Source of the DNA: Symsagittifera roscoffensis
Lineage: Eukaryota; Xenacoelomorpha; Acoela; Convolutidae
DNA length: 60,000 bases
Assembly (NCBI RefSeq): GCF_963678635.1
Contig: NC_087062.1
Span: 98,015,705-98,075,704 of the forward strand
Direction of reading: 5' to 3'
Shown: in pieces, positions 34,101 to 44,400 of the stretch
Numbering within the stretch: the stretch's first letter is position 1
How the letters are laid out: every line of letters begins with the position of its first letter
Made by a program: the position numbers and the translations under genes
The notes under the pieces: model-generated
The model's input: only the letters and a program-made list of their open reading frames with translations
Told to the model about the DNA's origin: nothing
Databases searched by the model: none

Positions 34101-35868
34101 CTTCAAAAGTCGTATCAAATTTTTTCGAATTGAAAATCAGGTCTAAATGTTTCAACTGCTCTAAAAACTTTCAACCCACACGCTTCGCCAACAACAAAGT
34201 CGTATTCTTAGCGCCCAGAAACGTAATAATAACATCAAATAACTAGCCTTAATTTGAAAGAATTTATGGGCGGATTGAATAGCCACTTTCGCCTTCGTAG
34301 CACTAAATATCTTGCGCGCTAATTGTCCCAAACAAGCTGAACTGCCAATTTTTAAACCTCAACTTTTCAAATTTTGATCACAGGTAAATTATAATTTAAA
34401 TTTGAGCTCAGGACATCACTGACTTCCAGGTGGTATAAAAAACTCCGTTCCAAAACGGCTAATTATAAAATCGAAATTAGTTTGGAGAAAAAACTACCCT
34501 AGCACAAACTTTCCATCACTTTTTTGAAAGTCGGTTTGCTGAACGACCCTAAAATTTTTCTAAAGGCCTCTTTGTCGCCAATATAGACTGAGTTTGGAGC
34601 GATTTTTTGGAGCAATTTTTTGGTTAACATTCTTCAAAAAGTGCCTAAAAACGCTTTTTTTGACTTTTTTGTTGTTTAATGAAATCTATTTCAGTGCTTA
34701 CGACATTGCAAACCTGGTATCATCAATTTACCTTTTGTTCTTTTTCGTCAACTTCAAGCAACGAAAACTACTATTTTGTCTCGGTGGATTTATCACCGCT
34801 GTTGCGGTTTTACTATTCGGACAACTGCAAACAACTTTCACAGGCATTTTTTATATTGCAGCATGTATGATAGCACGTTTGGCGTGGGGGTGCGGATACA
34901 GTATTATTTGGGCGACCGCTCCGCCACTATTAATGAGCCTCTTCCTTAAATATCCAGGTCTAGTATGTAGCTGGGTTAATATGTCTTTGTGCCTTGGAGC
35001 GGTTTTCGGAGCCCCTTCGGGTGGTCTTTTGTACTCAAAAGGGGGGTACACTTTTCCTTTTTGGGTTGTAGGACTAGCCCAATTATTCATCTCACTAATT
35101 TGTTTTCTTGGAATTCCTAAAAATGCAGGGTCCCAAATCTTTGACACTTCAAACGTCGTTCTGGGACTGAAAAGTGTCCGTGCTCTTCTTACAAACTCTG
35201 GCGTTCTTTCAATTTGTTGTACTTTAACATTCGTCTGTTCAATTATGGGCTTCATTTCACTAGAGTTGGCACCACATCTAACGAACAAATACAAAATTGA
35301 TATAGCTGAAACAGGAAAATACTTTTTAGCCTTTACCGTGGCGAGTACTTTGAGCTCAGCAGTATTAGGAGTTTTGATAGACCGTGGATCCGCAGGAGTT
35401 ATTTTCTGCTTTCCGGGATTTATGCTAATTGCACTTTCGATGTTTTCAATATCTCGGCTCGGTTCAGTGTCGAACCAGAGCATAAGCCTGATCATTTTTG
35501 AAATTCTGATTGCCATGTCTGGAATTGGGGTTTATTCCGTCACGAACTCTTCAATTCCCATCTTAAGACGATTAGTTTCTAGTCATGAAGATATTCCAAT
35601 AGTTTTAATAGACACATACGCGACATTAACGTACACTCTATGCACCGGTGTCGGCGTCAGTTTGGGTCAAATTTTAGTCGGAGGACTAATTTGCGGTCGC
35701 TTTGGGTTCGAAAATGGCTGCTTAGCAATAGCCATCGCAAGTGCAATGTCTGGGGCTGTAACTATGGTCACTTTGACGAAGAAAGGAATATTATTCGGAA
35801 CTCAAAACCATCTGGTCTACGAGTTAGATCTGGATATCTCAGAAGACGGTGACTCTATCAGCGCATAA
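27917..35868 (+). CDS. SLC18B1-like: MFS transporter, SLC18B1-like, two exons
   Basis: Exon 1 (27917-28101) joins exon 2 (34695-35868) across a 6,593-bp GT-AG intron (ttcag|gtatgt ... tatttcag|tgc). The phase-2 join makes a Ser codon and a 452-aa protein, matching 12-helix major facilitator proteins and the length of SLC18B1. Helix 1 lies at about residues 18-42; further hydrophobic segments run to about residue 430, with soluble ends. The join gives 'FIGVIFSAYDIANLV', the loop and helix-2 pattern seen in the SLC18 group. 'GAVFGAPSGGLLYSKGGY' resembles the motif C region and helix 5 of that group. Family role: proton-coupled export of amines or polyamines into vesicles; the substrate here is unknown. 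The ATG was chosen for its AGAA context and because it precedes helix 1. Confidence 0.8.
28476..28606 (-). mobile_element. hAT-like MITE, family A, interrupted copy
   Basis: Inverted relative of the copies at 27554 and 48277: starts gatctttttaactatcctcc, then gattcgttactagataaaaa and attcacctatgc, ending aaaggggggtt. Its right terminal repeat is cut by the BEL/Pao element. The missing end continues after that element as ggggttatttacaaaatatcc (33477-33497). No clear outer duplication. Confidence 0.7.
28607..28850 (-). repeat. 3' LTR of the BEL/Pao element
   Basis: 244 bp, about 97% identical to 33233-33476 (roughly seven differences). In element sense it begins tgttatatgccaa and ends cgttttctata. 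Target duplication ggggt lies immediately outside at 28602-28606. A purine-rich stretch (aatgaggccgag in element sense) precedes it, as expected of a polypurine tract. Confidence 0.9.
28968..30302 (-). pseudogene. BEL/Pao integrase, frameshifted
   Basis: Three overlapping frames carry one continuous domain order. 30033-30302: the H2C2 zinc-binding N-terminus, with 'PFLDEDGLLRARGHLE' and 'YCIKHPIIL'. 29717-30079: catalytic core start, with 'TGLDLFGPF' containing the first catalytic Asp and 'TTRAVNLE'. 28968-29804: core end 'APHFGGVWERLIRSVK' with the catalytic Glu, then 'ALTPNHFLLGR' and the Pao-type C-terminal domain 'LPRQRW ... GLWPIGRI'. Two frameshifts break it. Integrase inserts the cDNA copy into the host genome; this one is not translatable as a unit. 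Confidence 0.88.
30330..31206 (-). pseudogene. BEL/Pao RNase H region, frameshifted
   Basis: Frame 30903-31190 holds 'FLDASYSALAAVAFFVYSN' (first catalytic Asp) and 'ITKLELQAAVFGARLAEF' (catalytic Glu). A short frame at 30737-30937 carries the middle ('GYKDLLNDKKF'). Frame 30330-30809 carries the end 'MAHRVAEILESTQASQWKH' followed by 'LSPADDGTRG', the usual BEL order before integrase. The domain removes the RNA strand during reverse transcription. At least two frame changes. Confidence 0.8.
31432..31955 (-). pseudogene. BEL/Pao reverse transcriptase, truncated
   Basis: Only the middle and C-terminal part remains: 'LTGPDLLCNLLRVITRFRE' and 'VNPDDRKCLRFLWG' in one frame, then after a stop and a frameshift the catalytic-site motif 'YMDDFFEA' in frame 31432-31680. 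The N-terminal fingers are missing. RT copies element RNA to DNA. Confidence 0.82.
31956..32795 (-). pseudogene. BEL/Pao gag, broken and truncated
   Basis: The start is an ATG at 32795-32793 ('MPNKTTLPKEIL'), followed by an in-frame TAG at codon 17. The frame is then open from 32747 to 31956. It contains a coiled-coil-like N-terminus, a Gln/Thr/Ser-rich linker and 'DGNPMKWSMWFGLFEATIH', the core of the Pao gag domain known as DUF1759. The protein then runs straight into sequence joined to mid-RT, so the gag C-terminus and the protease are deleted. Confidence 0.82.
33233..33476 (-). repeat. 5' LTR of the BEL/Pao element
   Basis: 244 bp; in element sense it starts tattatatgccaa and ends cgttttctata, followed by tggcaatcagc, a candidate primer-binding site. 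Duplication ggggt at 33477-33481. Confidence 0.9.
33845..34560. repeat. diverged tandem duplication, about 0.43 kb
   Basis: The segments starting near 33845 and 34285 share an order of landmarks: cgcgcgttgattatctcaaa / tgcgcgctaattgtcccaaa, then aaagtcgaaatttgtctgga / aaaatcgaaattagtttgga. Both lie in the transporter intron near its 3' end. Old and eroded. Confidence 0.55.
34695..35868 (+). CDS. SLC18B1-like: exon 2 of the MFS transporter
   Basis: 1,174 nt, 390 residues plus TAA at 35866-35868; encodes helices 2-12. The frame is open from 34594, but the sequence before 34695 lacks the family pattern and the acceptor gaaatctatttcag fits the phase of exon 1. The central loop ('SQIFDTSNVVLGLKSVRALL') separates two six-helix halves. 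The acidic tail 'LDLDISEDGDSISA' is cytoplasmic by family rule. Confidence 0.85.
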
Positions 35869-36126
35869 ACTGTCTTTTATGTAATTTTTCATGGTCGGTT
35901 TTGAAAAAAGATTTGTAAGAAAAAGCGTTTTTATCAAACCAAATGAGCATCTAGCGCTGTACTAAAAATTTTCACGGCACCAGAAGAAAATGATCTCATC
36001 CGCACTTGAAATTTTCAAAGACTGCCCCAGAAAAGAAAAAAGACTCTCGCCATTGGTACTTTTGCTTCAATTTTTTATTATTTATTTTTTTCTTGTCCTT
36101 AAATTGCTGTTAAAAAGGCGATGAAA

Positions 36127-36132
36127 AATAAA
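36127..36132 (+). terminator. candidate polyadenylation signal
   Basis: AATAAA 259 nt after the transporter stop. Position suits a 3' UTR, but such words are common in AT-rich DNA. Confidence 0.45.
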
Positions 36133-36488
36133 CTCATTTTGAGAAAACGTAGAACGCAGCCGTTTAAAATTTAATCTGACGATATGTTCCAATCAACCCT
36201 TCGATAGCTTGTAAATATACTGTTTTTCACAAAAATGAAAAAAAAATGCAAAGTGTGAGCAGAGTTTCAAAGATTTCATTTATTGTTTCTCTGTTTTTCG
36301 AGACGAGTGATGAAATATTTGTTCTCGTGAATTTTTTTCGTAAAAAGGTTGACAATTTTGCTTTAAAATTTCGACAGCATTGTTTTAGATAGTCTGAGAG
36401 TTATTTATGCCTCGCTCAAGAAATCGAAAAGCACTCAGAATATTGAAAACGGCTGAAAAACATTTATTATTTACAACAGTAAATTATC

Positions 36489-36681
36489 GGCTCTTTTTCC
36501 TTCCCCCCACCTGCAATTTTTTACAAGTGAAGTTACTGTTCCCATTGTCCGATCATTATGAAATTTGACATGCGGACTAATTAGGATGTGCCGACCACAT
36601 TCGGTCTTCATATTTAACCTTGTAAAACCACTCGTTACACCATAATATTGATGGTCGTGGGAGGGAAAAGGAAAAAGAGCC
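36489..36681 (-). mobile_element. hAT-like MITE, family B, best-defined copy
   Basis: 193 bp. Ends ggctctttttccttcccccc and gaaaaggaaaaagagcc are inverted. The 8-bp word aaattatc lies exactly on both sides (36481-36488 and 36682-36689). This fixes the family's ends and gives the hAT-type duplication. Non-coding. Confidence 0.9.
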
Positions 36682-36689
36682 AAATTATC

Positions 36690-36782
36690 ATTTGCCGTCT
36701 TAATGCTTTTTTAGTTGACCATCCAGACGTTAATTATTCAAAGTTAACTAAGGGTTATCTTACAGGAGCTCACCTTGTAAAT
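36690..36782. other. short spacer, nothing seen
   Basis: No feature recognised between the MITE and the tRNA-like sequence. Confidence 0.3.
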
Positions 36783-36858
36783 TGCAGCGCACGTGCGATT
36801 TGAACCCTCAACCATATGATTGCTCAGCACCATGACTACCGCTAATGCCACAACGCTA
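36783..36858 (-). pseudogene. tRNA-like sequence
   Basis: Minus strand shows tggcattagcggtagtcatg (A-box-like) and ttgagggttcaaatcgcac (good B box, ggttcaaatc). An anticodon-like stem atggt/atcat encloses an 8-nt loop rather than 7. Acceptor pairing is poor. Likely a tRNA-derived relic. Confidence 0.45.
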
Positions 36859-37509
36859 CTAATGCCATATCTTGATGTCCTGCCGTTTTATTTACCTAGC
36901 GCCCTCTGACTGGTGACTCAAACAATTCAGAGACGTCATTCTAGCTGCAAAGACGGGTATTTTGTGTTATAGAGCCCAAATTAACGAGAACGCTTGATTG
37001 GAGCTTCAGTTTGAAGTTAAAACTCAAAGTTTTTCGAAATCGATTTCAGCCAATCAGATTGAAGCTTCATGATACAGTTTTTGGGGTCTAACATTCGGTA
37101 TCTCAATTATCTGCTATGGAAAATATCTAAATTAACATAGAAACAGTATAGCTGGTTAATGTGCAAATATCACAGAATAATCCGACCATACTCACAAAAA
37201 ACCAAAAAAATGTTTCATAATTTTTTCAAAATAGTGTTGCTTTTTCTGACTCGCGTGATTAGAGGATCTGACAAAAGCATGAAATTCAGGCATATTTGGC
37301 AGTCACAGTAAAAAAAAGCAAATTGGGCAACGATTTTAGTCGAAAATTTACAGGAAAAAAAAACAGTTCAAAAAAACTTTCCAATTTTTTCCAAATTTTT
37401 TTTACAGATTGTTTTTTTTTGAAACTTTAAGTTGTATATTCCCAAGATCGCACAAAAATTTCGAAACATTGCTTTACCCGCTCAATGTTAGACTAAATAT
37501 CATAAAATT

Positions 37510-37850
37510 CAAATCCATTTATCTCGACACTGGGACAATCTTTTGAAAAATTTTTAACGTCGTTCAAATCAAGGCTAAAAGGGCTTCAATATGATATATC
37601 ACACCACCCACTACGATAATTGATTCTGTTCATGATTATGGATGAACAACAAAACAAGTCTGCTCGCTCACCTTATTCGCTAGAAATAAGACCATAAATC
37701 AAAAAATTCAACACTGGGAATTTGTGTGAACATCGACTGTTTGAATCACGACTGAAAGAGCTTTACGATATATCACTCGAACAAACACTAAAACACACCT
37801 GAATACAAAATTCCTTCCCATTGCCAATTGTCGGAACAACTACGTAATAA
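37510..37850. repeat. dispersed repeat family F, two tandem partial copies
   Basis: Landmarks ctcgacactgggacaat (about 37522) and gaatcacgactgaaagagct then acgatatatcactcga (about 37743-37780) recur at 51760-51950 and 53005-53200, often preceded by aaaccggtttttctcg. No coding sequence. Confidence 0.6.
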
Positions 37851-38265
37851 TATGATGCTGACAAAGCTCAATTAGCCAATTCCAATTTAACCAACTCTTG
37901 GTTTGAGATTGGCCGTGGGCGCGGCACGTGCTCGTTTTCGCGATAACCGGCTCTAATTTTCATATAGCGTCCTACCCTGTTGTAAAGCTCGCAACACTTT
38001 TGGTTTTTCGGATGATTGCACGATACCCATAATAAACCTCATTTCATCGAAAACCAGTTCAACGCCAGAAATTAAAAACTCCAAAGAAGGAATTATTTTA
38101 GCAGGTAAGCAAGCAGCCATGCAAAAGGTTAATGGAATCGATCTGGTTTGTTTCCCTGAGCTACTAAGATATTAGTTCTGAATGAGTCTGCAAATCTACT
38201 CAATAACTCAATAGAAAAGTAATTATGATCGAGAACATCGAAGCGTAAGACCAGGTTGTTTTTTC

Positions 38266-38391
38266 AGTAGTAGATGTCGAGGCTGATCTTCGGGGGAATC
38301 CTATGTATTAGCTTTGGAATAGATTTCTGCTTCCGCCCCGCTTTGTATTAAGATAGGATATAGAGTATGAATAGACCCAACATCTACTACT
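38266..38391. mobile_element. 126-bp MITE with AGTAGTAGATGT ends
   Basis: agtagtagatgtcgagg at the left and its inverted relative ccaacatctactact at the right. Interior is GC-richer than its surroundings. Single copy in this window, no firm target duplication. Confidence 0.6.
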
Positions 38392-39049
38392 TTCGACAGA
38401 ACAATTGATTTCACTGTACAATTTTTTACTTCAAACAAAAACTTTTTTCAATGTGTTGAAAACACAACCAATTCAAAGCGAGCCGAGAGACACTGTTTTT
38501 TGCTCTGGGCATAGTAAGAATTTAATCTTTTTGGGAAAATTTCAAAACTCAAGCTCCGATCCTAAGATAATGGTTCATTTCAGAAAACTCCCATTTTTTT
38601 TTACAGTAAATACATGCAGGTTCTGTTCAGCACTTGCAACTTCAAAAAATAAGAGCATAAAATTAAGTTCCATTCCTGTAATTTTAATTAACTACAGGTG
38701 ATGCTGCACTTCGCAAACAAACACAAGACAAAACGGCCGTTTTTGTATCAGCTTTCACGTGTTTCCGCTTTGGAAGTGGAATTCGGCCAGGTTGCGATTG
38801 ACAAGAAGGTAAGGGTCAAGTCAAAGGTAAGGGTCTTCACACAATCGTTGAAACTTACACTCTGCCTAGTTCCCCCATTTCACCGAGAGTCAATGAACGC
38901 AAGTAGACAAAAAAAACACTGACACTGTTTTTAAAGCATTTTGATTTTCTAGAACGAATTTTATGTTTACCATTTTTTTGATAAAATTAACCCGATTTGA
39001 GAAAACTGGATCAATAAATAAAACTTTCATTTCGCTGGGAAGAAATCTG

Positions 39050-39300
39050 AAGATTAAAATCTAATTTCGAAACAAGAAGTCGATCACAATTTTCGTGATC
39101 TTTACACTTTTGATGTTCGATAGTAGAATTTGTCATTTTAACAAACAAAATGAACTGAACTTAATAAGAAATCTAAAGGCCAACCGCGAAAAGTAAATTT
39201 CAGCCTTACAAAATTTAAGATTTTTCCTGAAAACAATCATCGCGACCTATATACGAGCCTGAACTACGTTCATCGACTCTTAATAAACGCCACAAAAATT
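39050..39300 (+). repeat. TATA-module repeat, diverged copy
   Basis: Contains atcgcgacctatatacgagcctgaactacgt-type sequence (split landmarks cctatatacgag and ctgaactacgttc). Same order as the copies at 41.8, 42.9, 44.2 and 49.6 kb. Lies in the 3' flank of the E2F gene. Confidence 0.6.
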
Positions 39301-39901
39301 ACCATTTATATTATAACCAAACTCAGGATCTTCGTCAAATTCTTTTCCCATCTTAAATTCAAACACCAATAGCTTCAGTTGACCCTCATAAATGCTATGA
39401 AACTAGACAAACAAGAACAAATTTCAATTTCAAATAATGCCAGGAAGGAAGGAACATAACAAAATCAACAGCTTTTACAATCAGCTAGCGCAGCTAGCTT
39501 TGTTTCAGTCAGTGACTACATTGCGAATAAATACAACTGAGGCAGAAAAAAATTAAATAATTCAAAGATAGTTTTTACAGAACTGTAATCGATAATTTCG
39601 ATTCTTGTTCAAAGTTGTGAGCTAATTGCATCAGAAATGGCAAAACTGAAACTCATAAAGAAAATGATAATAAATAAGCACCTGTGGTAACAGCACCAAA
39701 ACTGTGCATCACTTCAAAAGAGTTCAATCGAAGCAAAGCCAACGATATGCAGAACTCGGGAACTATAACGATCAAAGTTTCACAGGAAATGACAGATAAC
39801 TATCATCACAATCAGGCGAGATCAGTTAAATTTGAAATTTTTTCTCTCGATAAGTTTATCTCAGCAATTCATAATTTTTAGCCGGAATTGGAGTTTCACT
39901 C

Positions 39902-41454
39902 CTAATAATCTTCCGTATCAGCAGCGTACAATGAGTCACTCGGCTCATTTGAACTCGTTGAGCTTTCGCTTTCGACAAACTCTGCGTCTGACAACTGACT
40001 TCTGCTCAAATTCTCCTCTTCTTGACTTTGCTGATGACAAGATTCCAAAATGTCATCGAGTACACATTCAATGCTGCTACTCGGGTCACTAGAACATTGT
40101 CGATCGAGTTTTTCCGATTGAATACCTTCACTATTCTGACAATCATTCATGACATTTTCGAGCCCACTAAAGTTTGAAGCTATTAGACTTTCAGATGTAT
40201 TACGCATCGCAGACTCGTAAGAATGAACCGCAGTTTGACTGACTGTTCCCCCCCAAAAAGCAGACTCCGTTACAAATTCTGCCCTTTCAGTTTCGACAGA
40301 ATTCACATTCATTATGTCGAGTGTCGGAGATATCATTGGATGGTACGAGCGATTGTCGGCATAACTTTGAGTCTGGACATGTTGCTGGTTATCTACTGTG
40401 TGTGACACGTAGAACTCCTCGGTCGATAAATGAGGACCGTCTAGAGAACTCTCGTTTATTCTTGGCATCGGCTGGTATCCAGTGAACCCTGTCAAAAATC
40501 CAGCAGAAGAACCGTTAATTGCATTGAATCTTGGGGTTAACGAGCGCCCTAATGGTACTTCAATTGCCTCGACTCGATTTGAAAACTCATAATCTGGGTT
40601 CCAGGCATGGAGAGCCTGATTTTCACTGGCATTATGAACGAACCCATTGAGGATTTGGGCCGGCATAATTCCACTTTGTTGCTGCGCACTTGTTTGGTGC
40701 AAATTTAGGCTGGGCGAAAAATAAGCCAGAGAAGTGTTCATTGGCAAATGTTGGCTGTATGCAGGGACGTTTATGTAATCGGGATGCAGGGGCTGCATGT
40801 ATGCCGAAATAGGCGGCAGCGTCGGTATTTTCCTGATATGATTTTGTCCAATCGAAATCGAATGAGCTACACTTGCGCAACAGTTTGAAAAAGAATTTAA
40901 GGCAAGTATTGATTCCAAACCGGAGTCGAAAGAATTTGCAGGAGTCAAAGCGACTGGTAATAGTGCATCCATCTGCCCATGTCCATAAATTTCATCTCCG
41001 TGCGAGCTTTCACGCATGTTGTGATCTTTAATCGTATACCCCATGTTGATGGGGTTTGATTTACTTCTTTTGAACCCAATAGAATTGTTTTCAGGAGCAG
41101 TACTAGTCTCGTATTCGACTGACACTCGGTCCAAGCCTGTTTTCATTAGTTTAGCCATTCGATCACTGATTTGGTCCGAATTCGAGTTTTTCCTTTTGAT
41201 GCACCTTTTCTTAGTGACTACAGCGGCAGTCGTCTTCGATTGCTCCATCCGACATGCAAATCCGAAAGCGGAGCAAGGAAGGGGCAGCTTTAACTCGACT
41301 CCATTGTCAGAACTGGCTCTTTCATCTTTCGAGTCACTTGTGATCTCGGTGATAAACAGACGTTTCATCACTTCAAACCCCAGTCTGAATTCAGAGCGCA
41401 ATGATGCCCAATTTTGCTTTTTCACAAAGCTTCCATCTTGGATGAGTTCCCATT
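39902..41454 (-). CDS. E2F7/8: E2F7/8-like terminal exon
   Basis: Acceptor ttcttttag|aatg at 41455. The first two bases complete a Glu codon started in the previous exon, giving 'EWELIQDGSFVKKQNW'. About 517 codons, ending with TAG at 39904-39902. It is Ser/Asn/Gln-rich with a basic cluster near 41210 and an acidic Ser-rich C-terminus ('SDAEFVESESSTSSNE'), and looks largely disordered. Confidence 0.75.
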
Positions 41455-44400
41455 CTAAAAGAAACCATTACACATGCAGAAATGTTGGGCATGACAAAAA
41501 CACCATCTAAACACTAATCGTTTGAAAAGAAAATCAACTGAATAGCCAATTCTTAAATTTTTCTGCCATAAAACTTTGAAATTGAATCTACTAAACGTCG
41601 CAAACAGACAGTTGGAAAAGAGTCAATAAAGTCAAGTAAGCAGAAAAAAATACTGAATTGATTTTTGAAATCATCTCAACGCTCTGAGCTCAAAGAAAAA
41701 TAGATAGACCTAAAGCTCTATGAGTTTCTAGAACAATTTATGATTTACTTGTTAAAAAAATTAACCCAATTTGTGACAACTGGATCAATAAGTAAAATTT
41801 ATATTTCACTGGGAAATCTGAAAATTAAATTCCACTTTCGAAACTAGAAGCCGGTCACGTTTCTCGAAACCTGTACATTTTTGCTGTTCGATAGTGGAGT
41901 TTGCCTTCTTTTAAAAAAAGGAATTTAATGGAAATTAAAAAGAAATCAAAAGTCAAACCGCGAAAAAGTAAAATTGAGACTGAACAAAATTTAGACTTTT
42001 CCTGAAACAAATCATCGCCACCTATATAAGAGTCTGAACTACGTCGACCAAACTTTTCTCAACTTTTTTGACAAACAGATTCTAAATTCCGTACATTTAC
42101 CAACATTAACCACTGAACTTTGCAGGCCTACATTAACTGAACTTGCATCATAAAACTGATAGAAGTTGTTGTACTGAAAGTTAATCTATATAGCGTATGC
42201 GGTTTAAAATCCCACAATATAAAATCTGTGGCTTATATTGGGCAAACGAGATGCGCGTCTGTCCTTTATTAGAATAGGCTTGAAAAAAGTAGACTTCGTA
42301 ATATGACAACTACGCAACACTTTTGTGAAAAAAAATAACACATTCCACAAACTTCTCAAGTGTAATAACTGCGGCAACAAAAAAGCTGCCATTCTGATAT
42401 AAAAACAATCTACTTCTAAAGAAGGCGGCAAAATCAAAAAACTGATTCGATTCTGAAGAGGGATTTAGTTAATTACAGTAAAAAAACTGAACCCAATTTA
42501 ATAAACCTTGATAAAGGCAAATGTAGCGCAGGCTAAAGCTGCATTTCGCAAAAACGTACCAGAAAATGGAAAAAGAAGCGCTAAATAGTCAAAAATTGAA
42601 AAAAAAAGGTAAAACAAATAAAAATCCTGACATTTGCCGGAATCTAGCACCAGACCTCAAGATTGAACGTCGCATGCTCTAGCTTCTGCGTCATGTGCGT
42701 CTATTAAGCATCAAAAAGCAGCCACCAATAAACCAAATACAAAAAAATGATGCTAATGCGACAAAAATCAACCATATATAATGCTAATGTAGAAAAGACA
42801 GATATAATGCTATTGCTGCAAAAAAGCCACCAAATAAACGAGCACTCTTTTGCAACTTGAGCTGTTCTATAGTGCAGTTTGCCATCTTTAAAAAAAATTA
42901 AATAGAAAGTAAATGGAAATTAAAAAGAAATCAAAAGTCAAACCGCAAAAAAGTAAAATTGAGCCTGAACAAAACTTAGACTTTTCCTGAAAAAAATCAT
43001 CGCCACCTATATAAGAGTCTGAACTACGTCGACCAAATTTTTCTCAACATTTTTGACAAACAGATTCCAAATTCCGTACATTTACCAACATTAACCACTG
43101 GACTTTGCAGGCCTACATTAACTGAGCTTGCATCATAAAACTGAAAGAAGTTGTTGTACTAAAAGTTAATCTATATAGCGTATGCGGTTTAAAATCCCAC
43201 AATATAAAATCTGTGGCTTATATTTGGCAAACGAAATGCGGGTCTGTCCTTTATTAGAATAGGCTTGCATTTCAGAGTTGCAATTGGAAAGAAATAAATT
43301 TTACAATTAATGCGTCACGCTAAATTGGTAAAAAAAACTAGCACTAGGGCTAATTAAGCAGCTACAGATGCTATTAAATTGCTGGCAGCAAAAGTGCCAC
43401 CAAATAAAAATAAAACCTTTGCTGATCAGGAATCTAACCTCCACTAAAGATTAGGCGCTTCACTTCCTCGCATCTGCATCACGTTCGCTTGAAAATATAC
43501 TAACACTAGCCAGGAATAAAAAACAGCTACAAGTTCTACTCGTATTAAATTGACAAGGCTATGTTTTAAAGCAAAAGTGCCACCAAAAGAGCACTAAATT
43601 TATTAGTTACTTTGAAAAAAGTAGACTTCGTAATATGACAACTACGAAACACTCTTGTAAAAAAAATAACACATTCCACAAACTTCTCAAGTGTAATAAC
43701 TGCGGCAACAAAAAAGCTGCCATTCTGATATAAAAAAAAAACAATCTACTTCTCAAGAAGGCGGTAAAATCAAAAAACTGATTCGATTCTGAATGGATTT
43801 AGTTAATTACAAGAAAAAAATATAACCCAATTTAATAACCCTTGATAAAGGCAAATGTAGCGCAGGCTAGAAGCTGATTTCGCAAAAACGTACCAGAAAA
43901 CGGAAAAAAGAAGCGCTAAATAGTCCAAAAAAGAAAAAAAGGTAAAAACTAATAAAAGTTCTGACATTTGCCGGAATCGAACACCCAACCTCAAGATTCA
44001 ACGTCGCATGCTCTAGCTTCTGCGTCATGAGCGTCTATTAAGCATCAAAAAGCGGCCACCAATAAACCAAATACAAAAATATGATACTAATGCGACAAAA
44101 ATCAACCATATAAAATGCTAATGTAGAAAAAACAGATATAATGCTATTGCTGCAAAAAAGCCACCAAATAAACGAGCAAACTTTTGCAACTTGGGCTGTT
44201 CGATAGTGGAGTTTGCCTTCTTTTTAAAAAAGGAATTTAATGGAAATTAAAAAAACTCAAAAGTCAAACCGCGAAAAAAAAAAAATTGTGCCTGAACAAA
44301 ACTTGAACTTTTCCTGAGAAAAATCATCACCACCTATATAAGAGTCTGAAATACGTCGACCAAATTTTTCTCAAAAATTTTGACAAACAGATTCCAAATT

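Noticed and set aside
34594-34694. Coding extension of the transporter before 34695
   Set aside because: Open by chance; the acceptor at 34691-34694 and phase match with exon 1 give a better family fit.
34851-35516. 221-codon minus-strand frame
   Set aside because: Shadow of transporter exon 2, whose plus-strand frame has the family pattern and hydrophobic periodicity.
40223-41510. Plus-strand frames of 60-155 codons
   Set aside because: Antisense shadows of the E2F terminal exon.
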